Assembly: GCA_964367085.1 (NCBI GenBank)
Contig: CAYIWL010000004.1
Location: forward strand, 1 to 35,844
DNA length: 35,844 nt
Direction of reading: 5' to 3'
From: JACPIN01 sp964367085
GTDB taxonomy: Archaea > Nanobdellota > Nanobdellia > SCGC-AAA011-G17 > ARS1403
Below the pieces are notes generated by a model. It searched no databases, was not told the origin of the DNA, and saw only the letters and a program-made list of their open reading frames with translations. Numbering within the stretch: the first letter of the stretch is position 1; the number at the start of each line of letters is the position of its first letter. This document shows positions 1 to 7,946 of the stretch, piece after piece. Both the position numbers and the translations under genes were made by a program.

Positions 1-63
1 GATTGCTCGCCCATAATTTATTTGGGTGCTTTAAGGAGATTTAGGACTAAGCTTGCAGTTTAA
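1..63 (+). CDS. 3' end of an unidentified gene
   Basis: An open frame enters from the left edge and ends with TAA at 61-63. The last 20 residues read DCSPIIYLGALRRFRTKLAV. The basic tail looks coding, but it is too short for a family assignment. The next gene starts 34 nt later behind its own TATA-like stretch. The frame is seen in the sequence; that it is the true end of a gene is inference. Confidence 0.45.
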   Translation, partial: DCSPIIYLGALRRFRTKLAV

Positions 64-97
64 TAAATTTTAAATATGGTTTGGGAGTTTTTGGAGC

Positions 98-373
98 ATG
101 AACCGATTGACTAATCCTAGTGAAGAAAGAATCTATAGATTAAAAAGCTTTCAGATCCCTCCTAAGGGTTATGAAGAATTTTTAGAGGGAGCATTAGTTG
201 ATTTTGAAAGCCTTCTTTTGGATGAAAACCGTTGCAGTACTTTAGATGAATTAGGAGAAATTAACTGGTGTAGAATTATCGGGTTAAATCCGGACAAGAA
301 ATCTGAGAAGACAATTAGAGATAACTCCCTTCATGTCATCTTATATGGGGCTATCAACTACAGCATCTTCTAG
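98..373 (+). CDS. hypothetical protein, possibly the 5' half of a frameshifted gene
   Basis: A 91-residue frame starts at ATG 98. A TATA-like stretch (ttttaaatat, about 68-77) lies about 26 nt upstream, so the message could be leaderless. I do not recognise the family. The first ~75 residues are charged and look coding (EERIYRLKSFQIPPKGYEEF). The last few residues overlap a second frame that begins at 333 and continues to 596. The neighbour has no separate ribosome binding site, so the two may be one gene of about 165 codons with a shift between 333 and 370. Two overlapping genes remain possible. Confidence 0.5.
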   Translation: MNRLTNPSEERIYRLKSFQIPPKGYEEFLEGALVDFESLLLDENRCSTLDELGEINWCRIIGLNPDKKSEKTIRDNSLHVILYGAINYSIF

Positions 374-596
374 AGGGCAATACACAGATTTAGAGGTAAA
401 TGTAGACCTAAAAAGTTATGGTTTAACTGGAGTTGTAGATGGTTGTTTTGTTCCTTTTATAAGGATAGAAAGCACTGCTGCTTCTGGTTCAATGTCGCTT
501 GTCAGGAGAAGTGTTGAAAGGCTTGATAAATTAGTGAAAAACAGATATGAAGTGACTGAAATTCGATATACTTCTAGTTATGCCAAATCTGTGTAG
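333..596 (+). CDS. hypothetical protein, possibly the 3' half of a frameshifted gene
   Basis: An 87-residue frame whose body (DLEVNVDLKSYGLTGVVDG, then VERLDKLVKNRYEVTEIRY) looks like a real folded domain. The first ~15 residues overlap the preceding frame and may be out-of-frame sequence. No GGTGAT or GGAGG motif is seen before the ATG at 333, which argues against an independent start. No family recognised. It ends 47 nt before the TTG start of the next gene. Confidence 0.5.
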   Translation: MSSYMGLSTTASSRGQYTDLEVNVDLKSYGLTGVVDGCFVPFIRIESTAASGSMSLVRRSVERLDKLVKNRYEVTEIRYTSSYAKSV

Positions 597-643
597 AAAG
601 GTATATAAACTATTATATATTTTTAGTTTCAAGGTGATATTAT

Positions 644-1312
644 TTGGCTGGGGTTTTAGAAACTGTCGTTGCAATTCGAAGTCCATTTGAAGCTTTATGG
701 GTCGGATTCATTAAATTTTTTCCTGATTTAATTGCTGTAATATTATTATTAATAATTGGATATTTATTTGGTTTGATTCTTGGGAGCATTCTAACTACGG
801 TTTTGCATAAAGCCGGATTGGATAAATATGTAGAGAAAGCTGCTTTGAGTAAAACTATTGGAAAAGTACAGATTTCTTACGTCCTTGGAGAGATATTGAA
901 ATGGTATGTGCTGATTATTTTCCTCCAGGCTGCCGTCGATAAAATTGATCTTGGAGGCCTGAGCGGAGTTTTAAATTCATTTGTGTTATGGTTGCCTGAT
1001 TTAATACTTGGAATTGTAATAATCATTTTTGGCTTGATATTTGCACACTATGTCGAGATTAAAATCAATGAGTATAGTAAAGTGAAAGGCATGATTGCTT
1101 TAAGCAAAATCCTTAAATGGTTTATCTTATTTGTAATTGTGATGACTGCTTTCAGGCAGATTGGGATTCAAGTTGGCTTGGTTGAGAATGTGTTCTTGAT
1201 AATCATCGGGGCATTAGCTGCGGGGATTGCACTTGCTCTTGGAATTGGCCTTGGTCTTGGACTGAAAAAAGATGCTGAAAGATTGATTCAAGATTTCTTG
1301 AGAAATTTTTAA
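644..1312 (+). CDS. small membrane protein with MscS-type conserved TM helices
   Basis: A 222-residue polytopic membrane protein with about five hydrophobic segments. Two have the pattern of the conserved TM helix repeat seen next to small-conductance mechanosensitive channels (PF05552 type): an early FFPDLIAVILLLIIGYLFG and a later WLPDLILGIVIIIFGLIFA. The Gly/Ala-rich last helix (GALAAGIALALGIGLGLGLK) resembles the MscS pore helix, but there is no following beta domain, so this is a short MscS-like protein. It starts at TTG 644, chosen because aaggtgat lies at about 631-638. A role in the membrane or in osmotic response is an inference from the helix family. Confidence 0.65.
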   Translation: MAGVLETVVAIRSPFEALWVGFIKFFPDLIAVILLLIIGYLFGLILGSILTTVLHKAGLDKYVEKAALSKTIGKVQISYVLGEILKWYVLIIFLQAAVDKIDLGGLSGVLNSFVLWLPDLILGIVIIIFGLIFAHYVEIKINEYSKVKGMIALSKILKWFILFVIVMTAFRQIGIQVGLVENVFLIIIGALAAGIALALGIGLGLGLKKDAERLIQDFLRNF

Positions 1313-1328
1313 AAAATGGGATTAGCAA

Positions 1329-1339
1329 ATTTTATAAAC
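1329..1339 (+). promoter_or_regulatory. TATA box of rps2, leaderless promoter
   Basis: The sequence atttttataaa-like TATA element centred near 1334 lies about 27 nt before the rps2 ATG at 1361, with no ribosome binding site between them. In archaea transcription starts about 25-27 nt after the TATA centre, so the rps2 message most likely begins at or next to its ATG. Confidence 0.6.
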
Positions 1340-1360
1340 AGATATTTTTGAAATTATTCT

Positions 1361-1954
1361 ATGGCTGAAGAAGAATTTTTAGTTCCACTGGATCAGTATT
1401 TGAAGGCTGGTTTGCATATTGGAACAAAATACAAAACTAAATACATGGAGCCTTTCATCTATAAAGTAAGGCCGGATGGATTGTCTATCTTAAATATCCA
1501 GGAAATAAACAAAAGGTTGAAACTTCTTGCTAGTGTTCTTGCCAGATATGATCCTGAAGATATCCTTGTGATTGGCAGGAGAGAAAACAGCTGGAAAGCA
1601 TTGAGAGCTTTTTCGCAGGTTACTGGGATTAAAATCTTCACTGAAAGATATTCTCCAGGAGTTTTGCTGAACCTTGCGCTTGAGGATTTTATGGAGATAA
1701 ATTTATTACTTGTTGTTGATCCTTTTCCTGATAAAAATGTAATTGATGATGCTTTGAAACTTGGAATTCCTGTTTTGGCTTTGTGCGATACAAATAATAC
1801 TGCGAATGAGCTTGACTTGGTGGTTCCATGCAATAATAAAGGAAGGAAAAGCCTTGGTCTGATATTCTACATTCTTGCTAGAGAGTATTTGAAATTGAAA
1901 AAAATCGGAGAGATTAAATTGAAACCAGAAGACTTTGGAACTGAAGATGAGTAA
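1361..1954 (+). CDS. rps2: small ribosomal subunit protein uS2
   Basis: A 197-residue protein of the archaeal/eukaryotic S2 (SA) type, part of the 30S head. The family signature is clear: an N-terminal YLKAGLHIGTKYKTKYMEPF, then IYKVRPDGLSILNIQEINKRL, the RENSWKALRAFSQVTG region, a central RYSPGVLLN and LLLVVDPFPDKNVIDDALKLGIPVLALCDTN split over residues ~115-145. Length is normal for archaea. In many archaea rps2 follows rpoN-rpoK-eno. Here it is on the opposite strand to rpoN and about 6 kb away, so the ancestral cluster has been rearranged. Its stop codon directly abuts the stop of the converging surface-protein gene. Confidence 0.97.
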   Translation: MAEEEFLVPLDQYLKAGLHIGTKYKTKYMEPFIYKVRPDGLSILNIQEINKRLKLLASVLARYDPEDILVIGRRENSWKALRAFSQVTGIKIFTERYSPGVLLNLALEDFMEINLLLVVDPFPDKNVIDDALKLGIPVLALCDTNNTANELDLVVPCNNKGRKSLGLIFYILAREYLKLKKIGEIKLKPEDFGTEDE

Positions 1955-3979
1955 TCATTTATTTTTCTTTTTTTGCTCTTCAATTTTTGTGATTATATAA
2001 GCTACGATTAATATTGCAAGCAGGATCCAAAGACTTTTGTTTACTTTTCCATCTGTCAATACTTTTCCTATTCTGACGATGCTTCCGGTCAGTGTTGTTA
2101 TTGTTGTTTGCTGTGTTTGCGTTTCTGTTTGGATTGTTTCTTGTTCTGTACTTTCCTGCAGATTTTGTCCTGTTTCTTTTGTTTCTGTTGCTGTGCTTGG
2201 TGAAGGTTGTTGCTGTTGTGCTGGGGCTTGTGTTCCTCTTGTAAATTCTCTCTTTCCTCCTGACCCACTGGATGAGGATGAGCTTGAGGACGTTGTTCCT
2301 TCACCGAATACTCCATAAATGCTGAAGTGCTTTAGGTTTGCTTCAATATAATTTTCTTCTTCATTTACTACTGAGCTTATTGATTGCCATTCTTCCAAAG
2401 TTTCGTTATAATAATAAATCTTTAAAGTGGATTCATTTAGGTTATTTACTTCTTCATCTGTGTAGTATAATTTTATCGTTGCAGTGTTGAGCTTGTTCTG
2501 TAGATCCGGGGATAAGATTTCTATCTCTTTTAATCTTGCTAATGCAGATGGTCTAGTGTTCTTTAGTTCTGTAATGTTAAAAATTATGTTTGACAAGCTT
2601 TCTGTTGCTGAGATCTTTAGCTCTATATTTGAGGAAGAATTTATGGTTATATTTTCATCTTTTATTGTTGAGATAATTCCTGAATCATTCACCTCATAGT
2701 ATGTGTCTATTTGCCTTTTTGAATAGGTTAGATTGATAAGTGTGAGCTCAGGCGTTTCTGTTGTATTACTGTTCAATATTGCTTTTATCCTTATTTTTGT
2801 TGAATTCACTGCTGATAGATTCTTATCTTCTGGAACTGTATTCCATGTTTCTCCTGAATCGACTGAGTACTCGTAGCTGATGTTTTGCTTCCTTAAAATT
2901 TCTTCTACAATAAGCGCATCCCAGCTGCCCAAATCATTGACTGCAAAATCCTGTGTTGTGATATTAGCTGTTTCCGGATAAGTAATGTTCGTCTCCGAAT
3001 GATTTGTTTCTGTCACTCTTATTGCTTCTATAAAATCTAATTTTATCTTTCCGTTGGAGTTTAAGTTGAAAATTTTTGAAGCTGAATCTAAGTTTTGCAG
3101 AGTTATATTGTAGTAACCTTCTTGATTCTGGAAATTAATTTGGCCTAAATTTGACGATGTGCATTCCTCTCCTGGGTTGCATACGTAAATGTTTGTCGAT
3201 TCCTCTGTTTTTAGATAGAGCTGGATAAGATCATTTCCTTGAAGATTGCTGCTGAATATTAAGTCCAATATCTCATCGTCTTCTGCTTCTAAAATCGCAT
3301 TATCCTGAGATGTTAAATTAGCTGTTTTGTCTTCAGGATTATACCAAAATTTTGTTATATTTATTTCTGAAGAATTAATGTAATCTAATTTTATTTTTCC
3401 ATCAGAGTTTAAGTTGAAAATTTTTGCAGGCTGAGCAAGGTTTTGAATTGTGATATTGTAATAACCGTCTTGGTTTGGAAAATTAACCTGGCCGAGATTT
3501 GATGCAGTACATTCTTCATATGCATTGCAAAGATAGATGTTTGTTGATTCCTCATCGTTGAGATACATGTTTATGACGTTGCCATTGCTTAGTTCAGAGC
3601 TGAAAATGAAACTAGTTATTTCATCCGACTTTATTTCTTGCTCGTCATTGTTTTTAGACTCTACTTTCGATGTCTTGTCATCTGGCTTGTGATATGCTTT
3701 TGATATGCTGAATATTTCTTGAGAGTATGTTGTCCAATCTGCGGTGGAAGTGTTTGATTTCAACTTTATAATGCTGTCTTCAATTTCTACTTCTTCAGAA
3801 TTGTAATTGAAATTTGAACTGTTATCTGTATTCCAAACATATCCTTCTAAAATTGTAAAGCCTATTATCGTTGGCTGGATGAAGTAATAAATCAGAGCTA
3901 TTAAAACTAAGGTTACTACAACTAGCCCTGCTTGCACTATTGCTTCTTTTTTTACCCCTCTTTTTTTCTTTTTTTTCAT
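1955..3979 (-). CDS. membrane-anchored surface protein with duplicated domain
   Basis: A 674-residue protein with a Lys-rich N-terminus and a membrane segment at about residues 17-38. A large Asn/Thr-rich ectodomain with many N-x-S/T sequons follows, then a Ser/Gly and Gln/Thr-rich stalk (about 565-635) and a second membrane segment near 648-664 with a basic tail. Residues ~119-205 and ~235-318 are two copies of one domain, sharing IFSS, EESTNIY, CN, EECT, SNLGQ, GYYNIT and KIFNLNS-GKIKLD. The segment around EANLKHFSIYGVFG matches the end of the domain found in archaeal PGF-type surface proteins. It begins 10 nt after the Ca2+ ATPase gene, so it is probably its operon partner. An S-layer-like or cell-surface role is inferred. 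Confidence 0.7.
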   Translation of the reverse strand: MKKKKKRGVKKEAIVQAGLVVVTLVLIALIYYFIQPTIIGFTILEGYVWNTDNSSNFNYNSEEVEIEDSIIKLKSNTSTADWTTYSQEIFSISKAYHKPDDKTSKVESKNNDEQEIKSDEITSFIFSSELSNGNVINMYLNDEESTNIYLCNAYEECTASNLGQVNFPNQDGYYNITIQNLAQPAKIFNLNSDGKIKLDYINSSEINITKFWYNPEDKTANLTSQDNAILEAEDDEILDLIFSSNLQGNDLIQLYLKTEESTNIYVCNPGEECTSSNLGQINFQNQEGYYNITLQNLDSASKIFNLNSNGKIKLDFIEAIRVTETNHSETNITYPETANITTQDFAVNDLGSWDALIVEEILRKQNISYEYSVDSGETWNTVPEDKNLSAVNSTKIRIKAILNSNTTETPELTLINLTYSKRQIDTYYEVNDSGIISTIKDENITINSSSNIELKISATESLSNIIFNITELKNTRPSALARLKEIEILSPDLQNKLNTATIKLYYTDEEVNNLNESTLKIYYYNETLEEWQSISSVVNEEENYIEANLKHFSIYGVFGEGTTSSSSSSSSGSGGKREFTRGTQAPAQQQQPSPSTATETKETGQNLQESTEQETIQTETQTQQTTITTLTGSIVRIGKVLTDGKVNKSLWILLAILIVAYIITKIEEQKKKNK

Positions 3980-3989
3980 CTGTCTGAAC

Positions 3990-6551
3990 TTATCTCTTTT
4001 TCTTTATTAACTTTTTTACTTCGAAGAAGATGAATCCTGTTGAGCCTACTAATATTATCAAAAGCCAATCTTTGATACCTAATGGAGTAAATTCGAAAAT
4101 AGAGTTTATTGGGGTATACATTGCCGTTAGTTGAAGTATTATTGTCAATAGAACTGCACCAGTTAGATATTTGTTTGAAAATGGATTTGTTTTTACAAAT
4201 GAGGCTTCTGACCTGCAAGAAAATATGAAGAATAATTCAAAGATAATTGCCTGTGTTACTGCTATTGTTCTAGCTTTTTCAATGTTTCCTGACACGTTAT
4301 ATTCTATTATAAATAAAAGCAATGTAGCAAGGAAAGCAAGTATTCCGGCTATTAATATATCATATCCTATTCCTTTGAGTATGTGTTCATCTGGATTTCT
4401 TGGAGGTCTGTCCATCACATCTTTTTCGCCTTTCTCTTTGCTCAATGCTAATGCAGGCAGACTATCTGTTACAAGATTGAGCCATAGGATTTGGAGCGGC
4501 AAAAATGGAATTGGGGTTTTTGCTAATAAAGAAAAAAGAACTACGAGTATCTCATCAAAGTTTACTGACAGGAGATATTTTACGAATCTTTTTATATTAT
4601 CATAAACGATCCTGCCTTCCTTTATTGCATTGACTATCGAGCTGAAATTATCATCCATCAAAATCATATCAGAAGACTCTTTGGCTATGTCCGTTCCTTT
4701 AATATTCATTGCTATCCCTATATTGGCTTTTTTTAATGCTGGCGCGTCATTTACTCCGTCTCCTGTCATTGCTACAATTTCTTTGTTTTCTTGCATCGCG
4801 TTTAAAATTCTTGATTTGTGCTCTGGCGTCACTCTTGCAAAAACGAATTTTTCTTTGACTATTTTTTTAAGCTCTGAATCTGATAACCTGTCTAGGTCTT
4901 TTCCTTCTATTGCACTGGGTTGAATGTTTAGCTGAGACGCTATTGCTACTGCTGTATCTATGTGGTCTCCTGTGATCATGTATACTTTTATCCCGGCTTT
5001 TTCGCAGAGCCCTATTGCCGTTTTTGCTTCTTTTCTTGGGGGATCGATCATTCCTTGCATTCCTACAAAAATCGTTTTGTTATCCTGCTTGAAAGCCATC
5101 CCTAGAACACGCAATGCCCTTGATGCCATCTGTTTGTTCTGCTCGAGAATCTCCTGCTTATTTTCTTTTGAAATTTTCTTTATTGTGTTGTCTACCTGTA
5201 TGAACTCAGACATTTCCAATAATTTTTCAGTGGCACCTTTGATGTAAGTTACTTTCTTATTGTTGATCTGATGCGTTGTAGTCATGTATTTTTCTTCAGG
5301 ATTGAAGGGAGTTTCTGCAATTCTATTCTTTGCAGAAATATTTGCTTTTGCAGCTGAGACTAACAATGCTAATTCTGTCGGATCGCCTAGTTTTGGAAGC
5401 TGTGCGTTGTTGCATGAACTTCCGATTTCTAACAATGTCTTAAGAGAATTTGGATTAACTTCTTTATTATTGCAGAAAAACTTTCCTTTTGTTTCATAAC
5501 CTTTTCCTGTTACCTGTATATTTTTGTTGTTTACAAAAAGCTCTGTTACAGTCATTTCGTTTTTTGTAAGGGTTCCTGTCTTATCAGAAGCGATTACTGT
5601 TACTGAGCCCAGAGTTTCAACTGCTTTTAATTTTCTTATCAATGCTTTTTTTTTGTACATGACCTGAACTGACAGGGCCAATGCTAACGTCATAATCACT
5701 GGCAGGCCTTCCGGTATTGCGGATATTGCCAAACTAACAGAAGTAAGGAAGATGTCATAAACTGGAATCTTTGTTAGGACTCCCGCTATGAAAATTATTG
5801 ATGCTAATAAGAGGATTATTACTGCCAGAACTTTCCCCAATCTCTTTATATTTTTTTGTAGCGGGGTTTCTAACTCTACTGTTTCCTGCACTAGATGCGC
5901 TATCTTTCCAATTTCTGTCTGCATCCCGATTGAAACAACTACTGCTTTTGCTGTTCCTTCTTTTGCAATCGTTCCTGAGAAAACCATATTTTTTTGATCT
6001 GCTACTTGTGCTTCTTTTTGTAGTGCTTCAATTGTCTTTTCAACCGTGGTTGATTCTCCTGTTAATGAGGATTCATCTATTTTTAAGCTGTTGACTTCTA
6101 TCAGACGAGAATCTGACGGGATTTTGTCTCCTGCACTTATAATTATTATATCTCCTACTACTAAGTTTTTTGCATCAATCTCTTCTTTTTTCCCATTGCG
6201 AATGACTACTGCCTTTTGAGAACCAAGTTTTTTTAATAATTCAATTTCTTTTTCCGCTTTGTATTCCTGTGAAAATCCAATGATTGCATTAATGATCACT
6301 ATTGCGAGGATTGCTATTGCATCTTTTCCTTCGCCTATCATGAAAGATATGACTACTGCTGCTAGCAAGATGATGACTAACGGGTCTGCGAATTGTACAA
6401 GAATTAGTTTTATAATCGAAATTCTCTTTGTCTTCTTTAACTCGTTTTTTCCATATCTTGATAACCGATTTGTTGCTTCCTGCTGCGACAGTCCTTCCTG
6501 CGATGAGCTAAGTTCTTTTAGAACCTCTTCTGATTTTTTTAGGTAATACAT
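3990..6551 (-). CDS. P-type Ca2+-transporting ATPase (P2A class)
   Basis: An 853-residue P-type ATPase. In order: N-terminal cation ATPase domain, actuator motif TGES (about residue 164), M4 motif PEGLP (about 280), phosphorylation motif DKTGTLT (Asp about 323), nucleotide-binding KGAT (about 438), hinge TGDGVNDAP (about 596). The M5 stretch with N-F-D-E and the M6 stretch LNLVTDSLPAL carry the Asn, Thr and Asp/Glu ligands typical of SERCA/PMR1-like calcium pumps, so export of Ca2+ (possibly Mn2+) is expected. I chose ATG 6551, which follows the upstream stop by one base; a TTG at 6569 would add six residues. It lies in an operon between a VTT/DedA-like membrane protein and the surface protein. 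Confidence 0.9.
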   Translation of the reverse strand: MYYLKKSEEVLKELSSSQEGLSQQEATNRLSRYGKNELKKTKRISIIKLILVQFADPLVIILLAAVVISFMIGEGKDAIAILAIVIINAIIGFSQEYKAEKEIELLKKLGSQKAVVIRNGKKEEIDAKNLVVGDIIIISAGDKIPSDSRLIEVNSLKIDESSLTGESTTVEKTIEALQKEAQVADQKNMVFSGTIAKEGTAKAVVVSIGMQTEIGKIAHLVQETVELETPLQKNIKRLGKVLAVIILLLASIIFIAGVLTKIPVYDIFLTSVSLAISAIPEGLPVIMTLALALSVQVMYKKKALIRKLKAVETLGSVTVIASDKTGTLTKNEMTVTELFVNNKNIQVTGKGYETKGKFFCNNKEVNPNSLKTLLEIGSSCNNAQLPKLGDPTELALLVSAAKANISAKNRIAETPFNPEEKYMTTTHQINNKKVTYIKGATEKLLEMSEFIQVDNTIKKISKENKQEILEQNKQMASRALRVLGMAFKQDNKTIFVGMQGMIDPPRKEAKTAIGLCEKAGIKVYMITGDHIDTAVAIASQLNIQPSAIEGKDLDRLSDSELKKIVKEKFVFARVTPEHKSRILNAMQENKEIVAMTGDGVNDAPALKKANIGIAMNIKGTDIAKESSDMILMDDNFSSIVNAIKEGRIVYDNIKRFVKYLLSVNFDEILVVLFSLLAKTPIPFLPLQILWLNLVTDSLPALALSKEKGEKDVMDRPPRNPDEHILKGIGYDILIAGILAFLATLLLFIIEYNVSGNIEKARTIAVTQAIIFELFFIFSCRSEASFVKTNPFSNKYLTGAVLLTIILQLTAMYTPINSIFEFTPLGIKDWLLIILVGSTGFIFFEVKKLIKKKR

Positions 6552-6552
6552 T

Positions 6553-7092
6553 TTAGACAGATTTTCCAAGCATTAGTATTATGAATATTCCAACTGTATT
6601 TAGTATGAATGATATTACTGAGAATGCCTTTGTTGATGTGTCTTTGTGCATTGCAAGCATTGAAACCCCTATTTCATCCGGTAATGGCGAGGCAATAATC
6701 AAACATGCTATCATAGGGATTGCACCATTTAGTGTTGTATGTCTTTTTAGGAAATTCCTTATCTTCTTCATTGCACTTGTTTTTTTTAGCTTGCTTAATT
6801 CCCCATTAAAAGTTTTTCTTACAAACTTGAATATTATCAAGTCTCCTATTAACGCACCTAATCCTGCAATAATTCCAGTTATGAAAATATTTTGCTGGCT
6901 TGCTACTAACAATAAAGCTCCTGTTGACAATGCAGCGGTGAAACCGTAAGTGTAAAGTATGCCTAAAGCGAAAGAAGAGAGATAATTTTCAAGGATTCTA
7001 AAATTTTCCTGGGTGATTAATTTGTCGTTGCTGAATATTAACACAGCTATTATCATTGTCAGTGCTAATACAAAGAATCTTGGATATTTCAT
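6553..7092 (-). CDS. four-helix membrane protein, VTT/DedA-like
   Basis: A 179-residue integral membrane protein with an N-terminal membrane segment and about four more. The core GIIAGLGALIGDLIIFKFVRK, and the later SPLPDEIGVSMLAMHK, resemble the re-entrant loops of VTT/DedA (SNARE-associated) proteins, in which an acidic G-x-x-x-G-D segment and a Pro-containing loop are conserved. The match is by pattern only. The ATG at 7092 is preferred over TTG 7095: the TATA-like tttattaata near 7110-7119 sits about 23-26 nt upstream, suggesting a leaderless start. First gene of the operon with the Ca2+ ATPase. Confidence 0.6.
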   Translation of the reverse strand: MKYPRFFVLALTMIIAVLIFSNDKLITQENFRILENYLSSFALGILYTYGFTAALSTGALLLVASQQNIFITGIIAGLGALIGDLIIFKFVRKTFNGELSKLKKTSAMKKIRNFLKRHTTLNGAIPMIACLIIASPLPDEIGVSMLAMHKDTSTKAFSVISFILNTVGIFIILMLGKSV

Positions 7093-7126
7093 CAAGTATA
7101 TTGTAGAAGACGTTATTAATAAAACT

Positions 7127-7140
7127 TAGCCTTTCTTGAA
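7127..7140. repeat. rpoN 3'-end repeat, copy 1
   Basis: The 14-bp sequence tagcctttcttgaa, identical to the complement of the last codons and stop of rpoN (copy 3 at 7948). It lies just upstream of the promoter of the membrane-protein/ATPase operon and 412 bp from copy 2. Confidence 0.75.
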
Positions 7141-7231
7141 TCCTTATCCTTTATCATAATAATTTATATAGTTGTCTTTCTTATCCATTCAGTTGAGAAA
7201 TAAATAAAAACTTTTAGGTGATTTAGATGAC

Positions 7232-7396
7232 ATGGATGACTTTGTTCGGATTTTGTTTAAGAGAAGCAGGTTTGGGAGGATTCTTGCATATAGTGCTATT
7301 ATCACGATCTTATTTTTTACGACCATTAATGCTTATACGATGATAAATAAAAATAATTCAGGATTGATAATTTTGTCTGTTATAACCTTTATATGA
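7232..7396 (+). CDS. 54-residue membrane protein
   Basis: A short frame starting MDDFVRILFKRSRFGRILAY and ending in IILSVITFI, with two hydrophobic segments (about residues 18-34 and 44-54). A clear ribosome binding site aggtgat (7217-7223) sits 8 nt before the ATG, the same GGTGAT type as used by 644 and by the IS. The frame is shorter than usual gene-calling limits but has a good start signal and plausible composition. No family recognised. With the next gene it forms the contents of a ~400-bp cassette bounded by rpoN 3'-end repeats. Confidence 0.6.
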   Translation: MDDFVRILFKRSRFGRILAYSAIITILFFTTINAYTMINKNNSGLIILSVITFI

Positions 7397-7417
7397 TCTT
7401 TTTGGTATACTTTTTAC

Positions 7418-7537
7418 ATGAGATTAGAAATGGCAAAAAATAAAAAAAATGATTTGGAACCTTTGGATGCTATCTTAAAGATTTTATTGATTGTGTTCGT
7501 TATTTACGTTATTGGCAAATTGCTGAAACTGTGGTAG
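7418..7537 (+). CDS. 39-residue tail-anchored membrane protein
   Basis: A short frame: a basic/acidic N-terminus (MRLEMAKNKKNDLEPLDA) and one C-terminal membrane helix ending GKLLKLW. The TATA-like ctttatatga (about 7388-7396) is 24-28 nt before ATG 7418, fitting a leaderless message; the ATG at 7430 is an alternative. Its layout resembles SecG/Sec61-beta-size proteins, but I see no sequence match to them. The last 29 nt overlap, tail to tail, the end of the minus-strand gene at 7509. Confidence 0.5.
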   Translation: MRLEMAKNKKNDLEPLDAILKILLIVFVIYVIGKLLKLW

Positions 7538-7928
7538 CTAGCCTTTCTTGAACTTTAAAATATTTTAAATCCTTTTTCATATCAAATGTTGAAATCGGTG
7601 AGCATGCAATATCCAACCATATGAGGGAGATTAATGTCTGCCTAGTCATGAGGGAGCCATATCCATTTCTATGTATTATATACTCTTTATTCGAAGGATC
7701 TAGTATCATATAGTGAAGAGGGTTATCCATAATAAGAACATCTGCTTTTTCTTTGTTTAGCATACGTTCTAACGGAATTCTTTTTATATCTGATATCTCA
7801 TGAGGTTCTTCTACTGAGTCATAACCTAAGAGATAGAATAAAGCACTAATGCAGTTCAGATCATTATAATGACAATTATTAGCTTTTTTAAATCTTGTTA
7901 GGATAGGATGTTGTGTTTTATTTACCAT
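7509..7928 (-). CDS. hypothetical protein with NlpC/P60-like Cys-His pattern
   Basis: A 139-residue soluble protein. N-D-L-N-C26-I-S-A-L-F-Y-L-L-G followed by H72-Y-M-I-L-D and then YIIHRNGYGS is the spacing of a compact papain-like (NlpC/P60-type) fold: Cys at a helix start and His in the first strand of the sheet, then a strand ending in His-x-x-Gly. This is a pattern match, not a firm family call. The final ~14 residues (after FKVQER) are encoded by the copy-2 rpoN repeat and by antisense of the neighbouring 39-residue gene, so the original stop was probably lost at that junction. Confidence 0.6.
   Translation of the reverse strand: MVNKTQHPILTRFKKANNCHYNDLNCISALFYLLGYDSVEEPHEISDIKRIPLERMLNKEKADVLIMDNPLHYMILDPSNKEYIIHRNGYGSLMTRQTLISLIWLDIACSPISTFDMKKDLKYFKVQERLATTVSAICQ
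7539..7556. repeat. rpoN 3'-end repeat, copy 2
   Basis: The 18-bp tagcctttcttgaacttt, identical to copy 3 at 7948-7965 inside the end of rpoN. It lies within the last codons of the minus-strand gene 7509-7928 and directly after the stop of the 39-residue gene. Distance to copy 3 is 409 bp. Confidence 0.8.
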
Positions 7929-7946
7929 ACTTTGTTGATTTTTAGA

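Noticed and set aside
1459..1833. 124-codon open frame antisense to rps2
   Set aside because: Fully inside a well-conserved ribosomal gene; no start signal and no recognisable protein.
2098..2316. Gln/Lys-rich minus-strand frame in the surface-protein gene
   Set aside because: Shadow of the low-complexity Gln/Thr stalk in another frame.
4171..6546. Several plus-strand frames opposite the Ca2+ ATPase
   Set aside because: All are antisense of conserved ATPase motifs and have no start signals.
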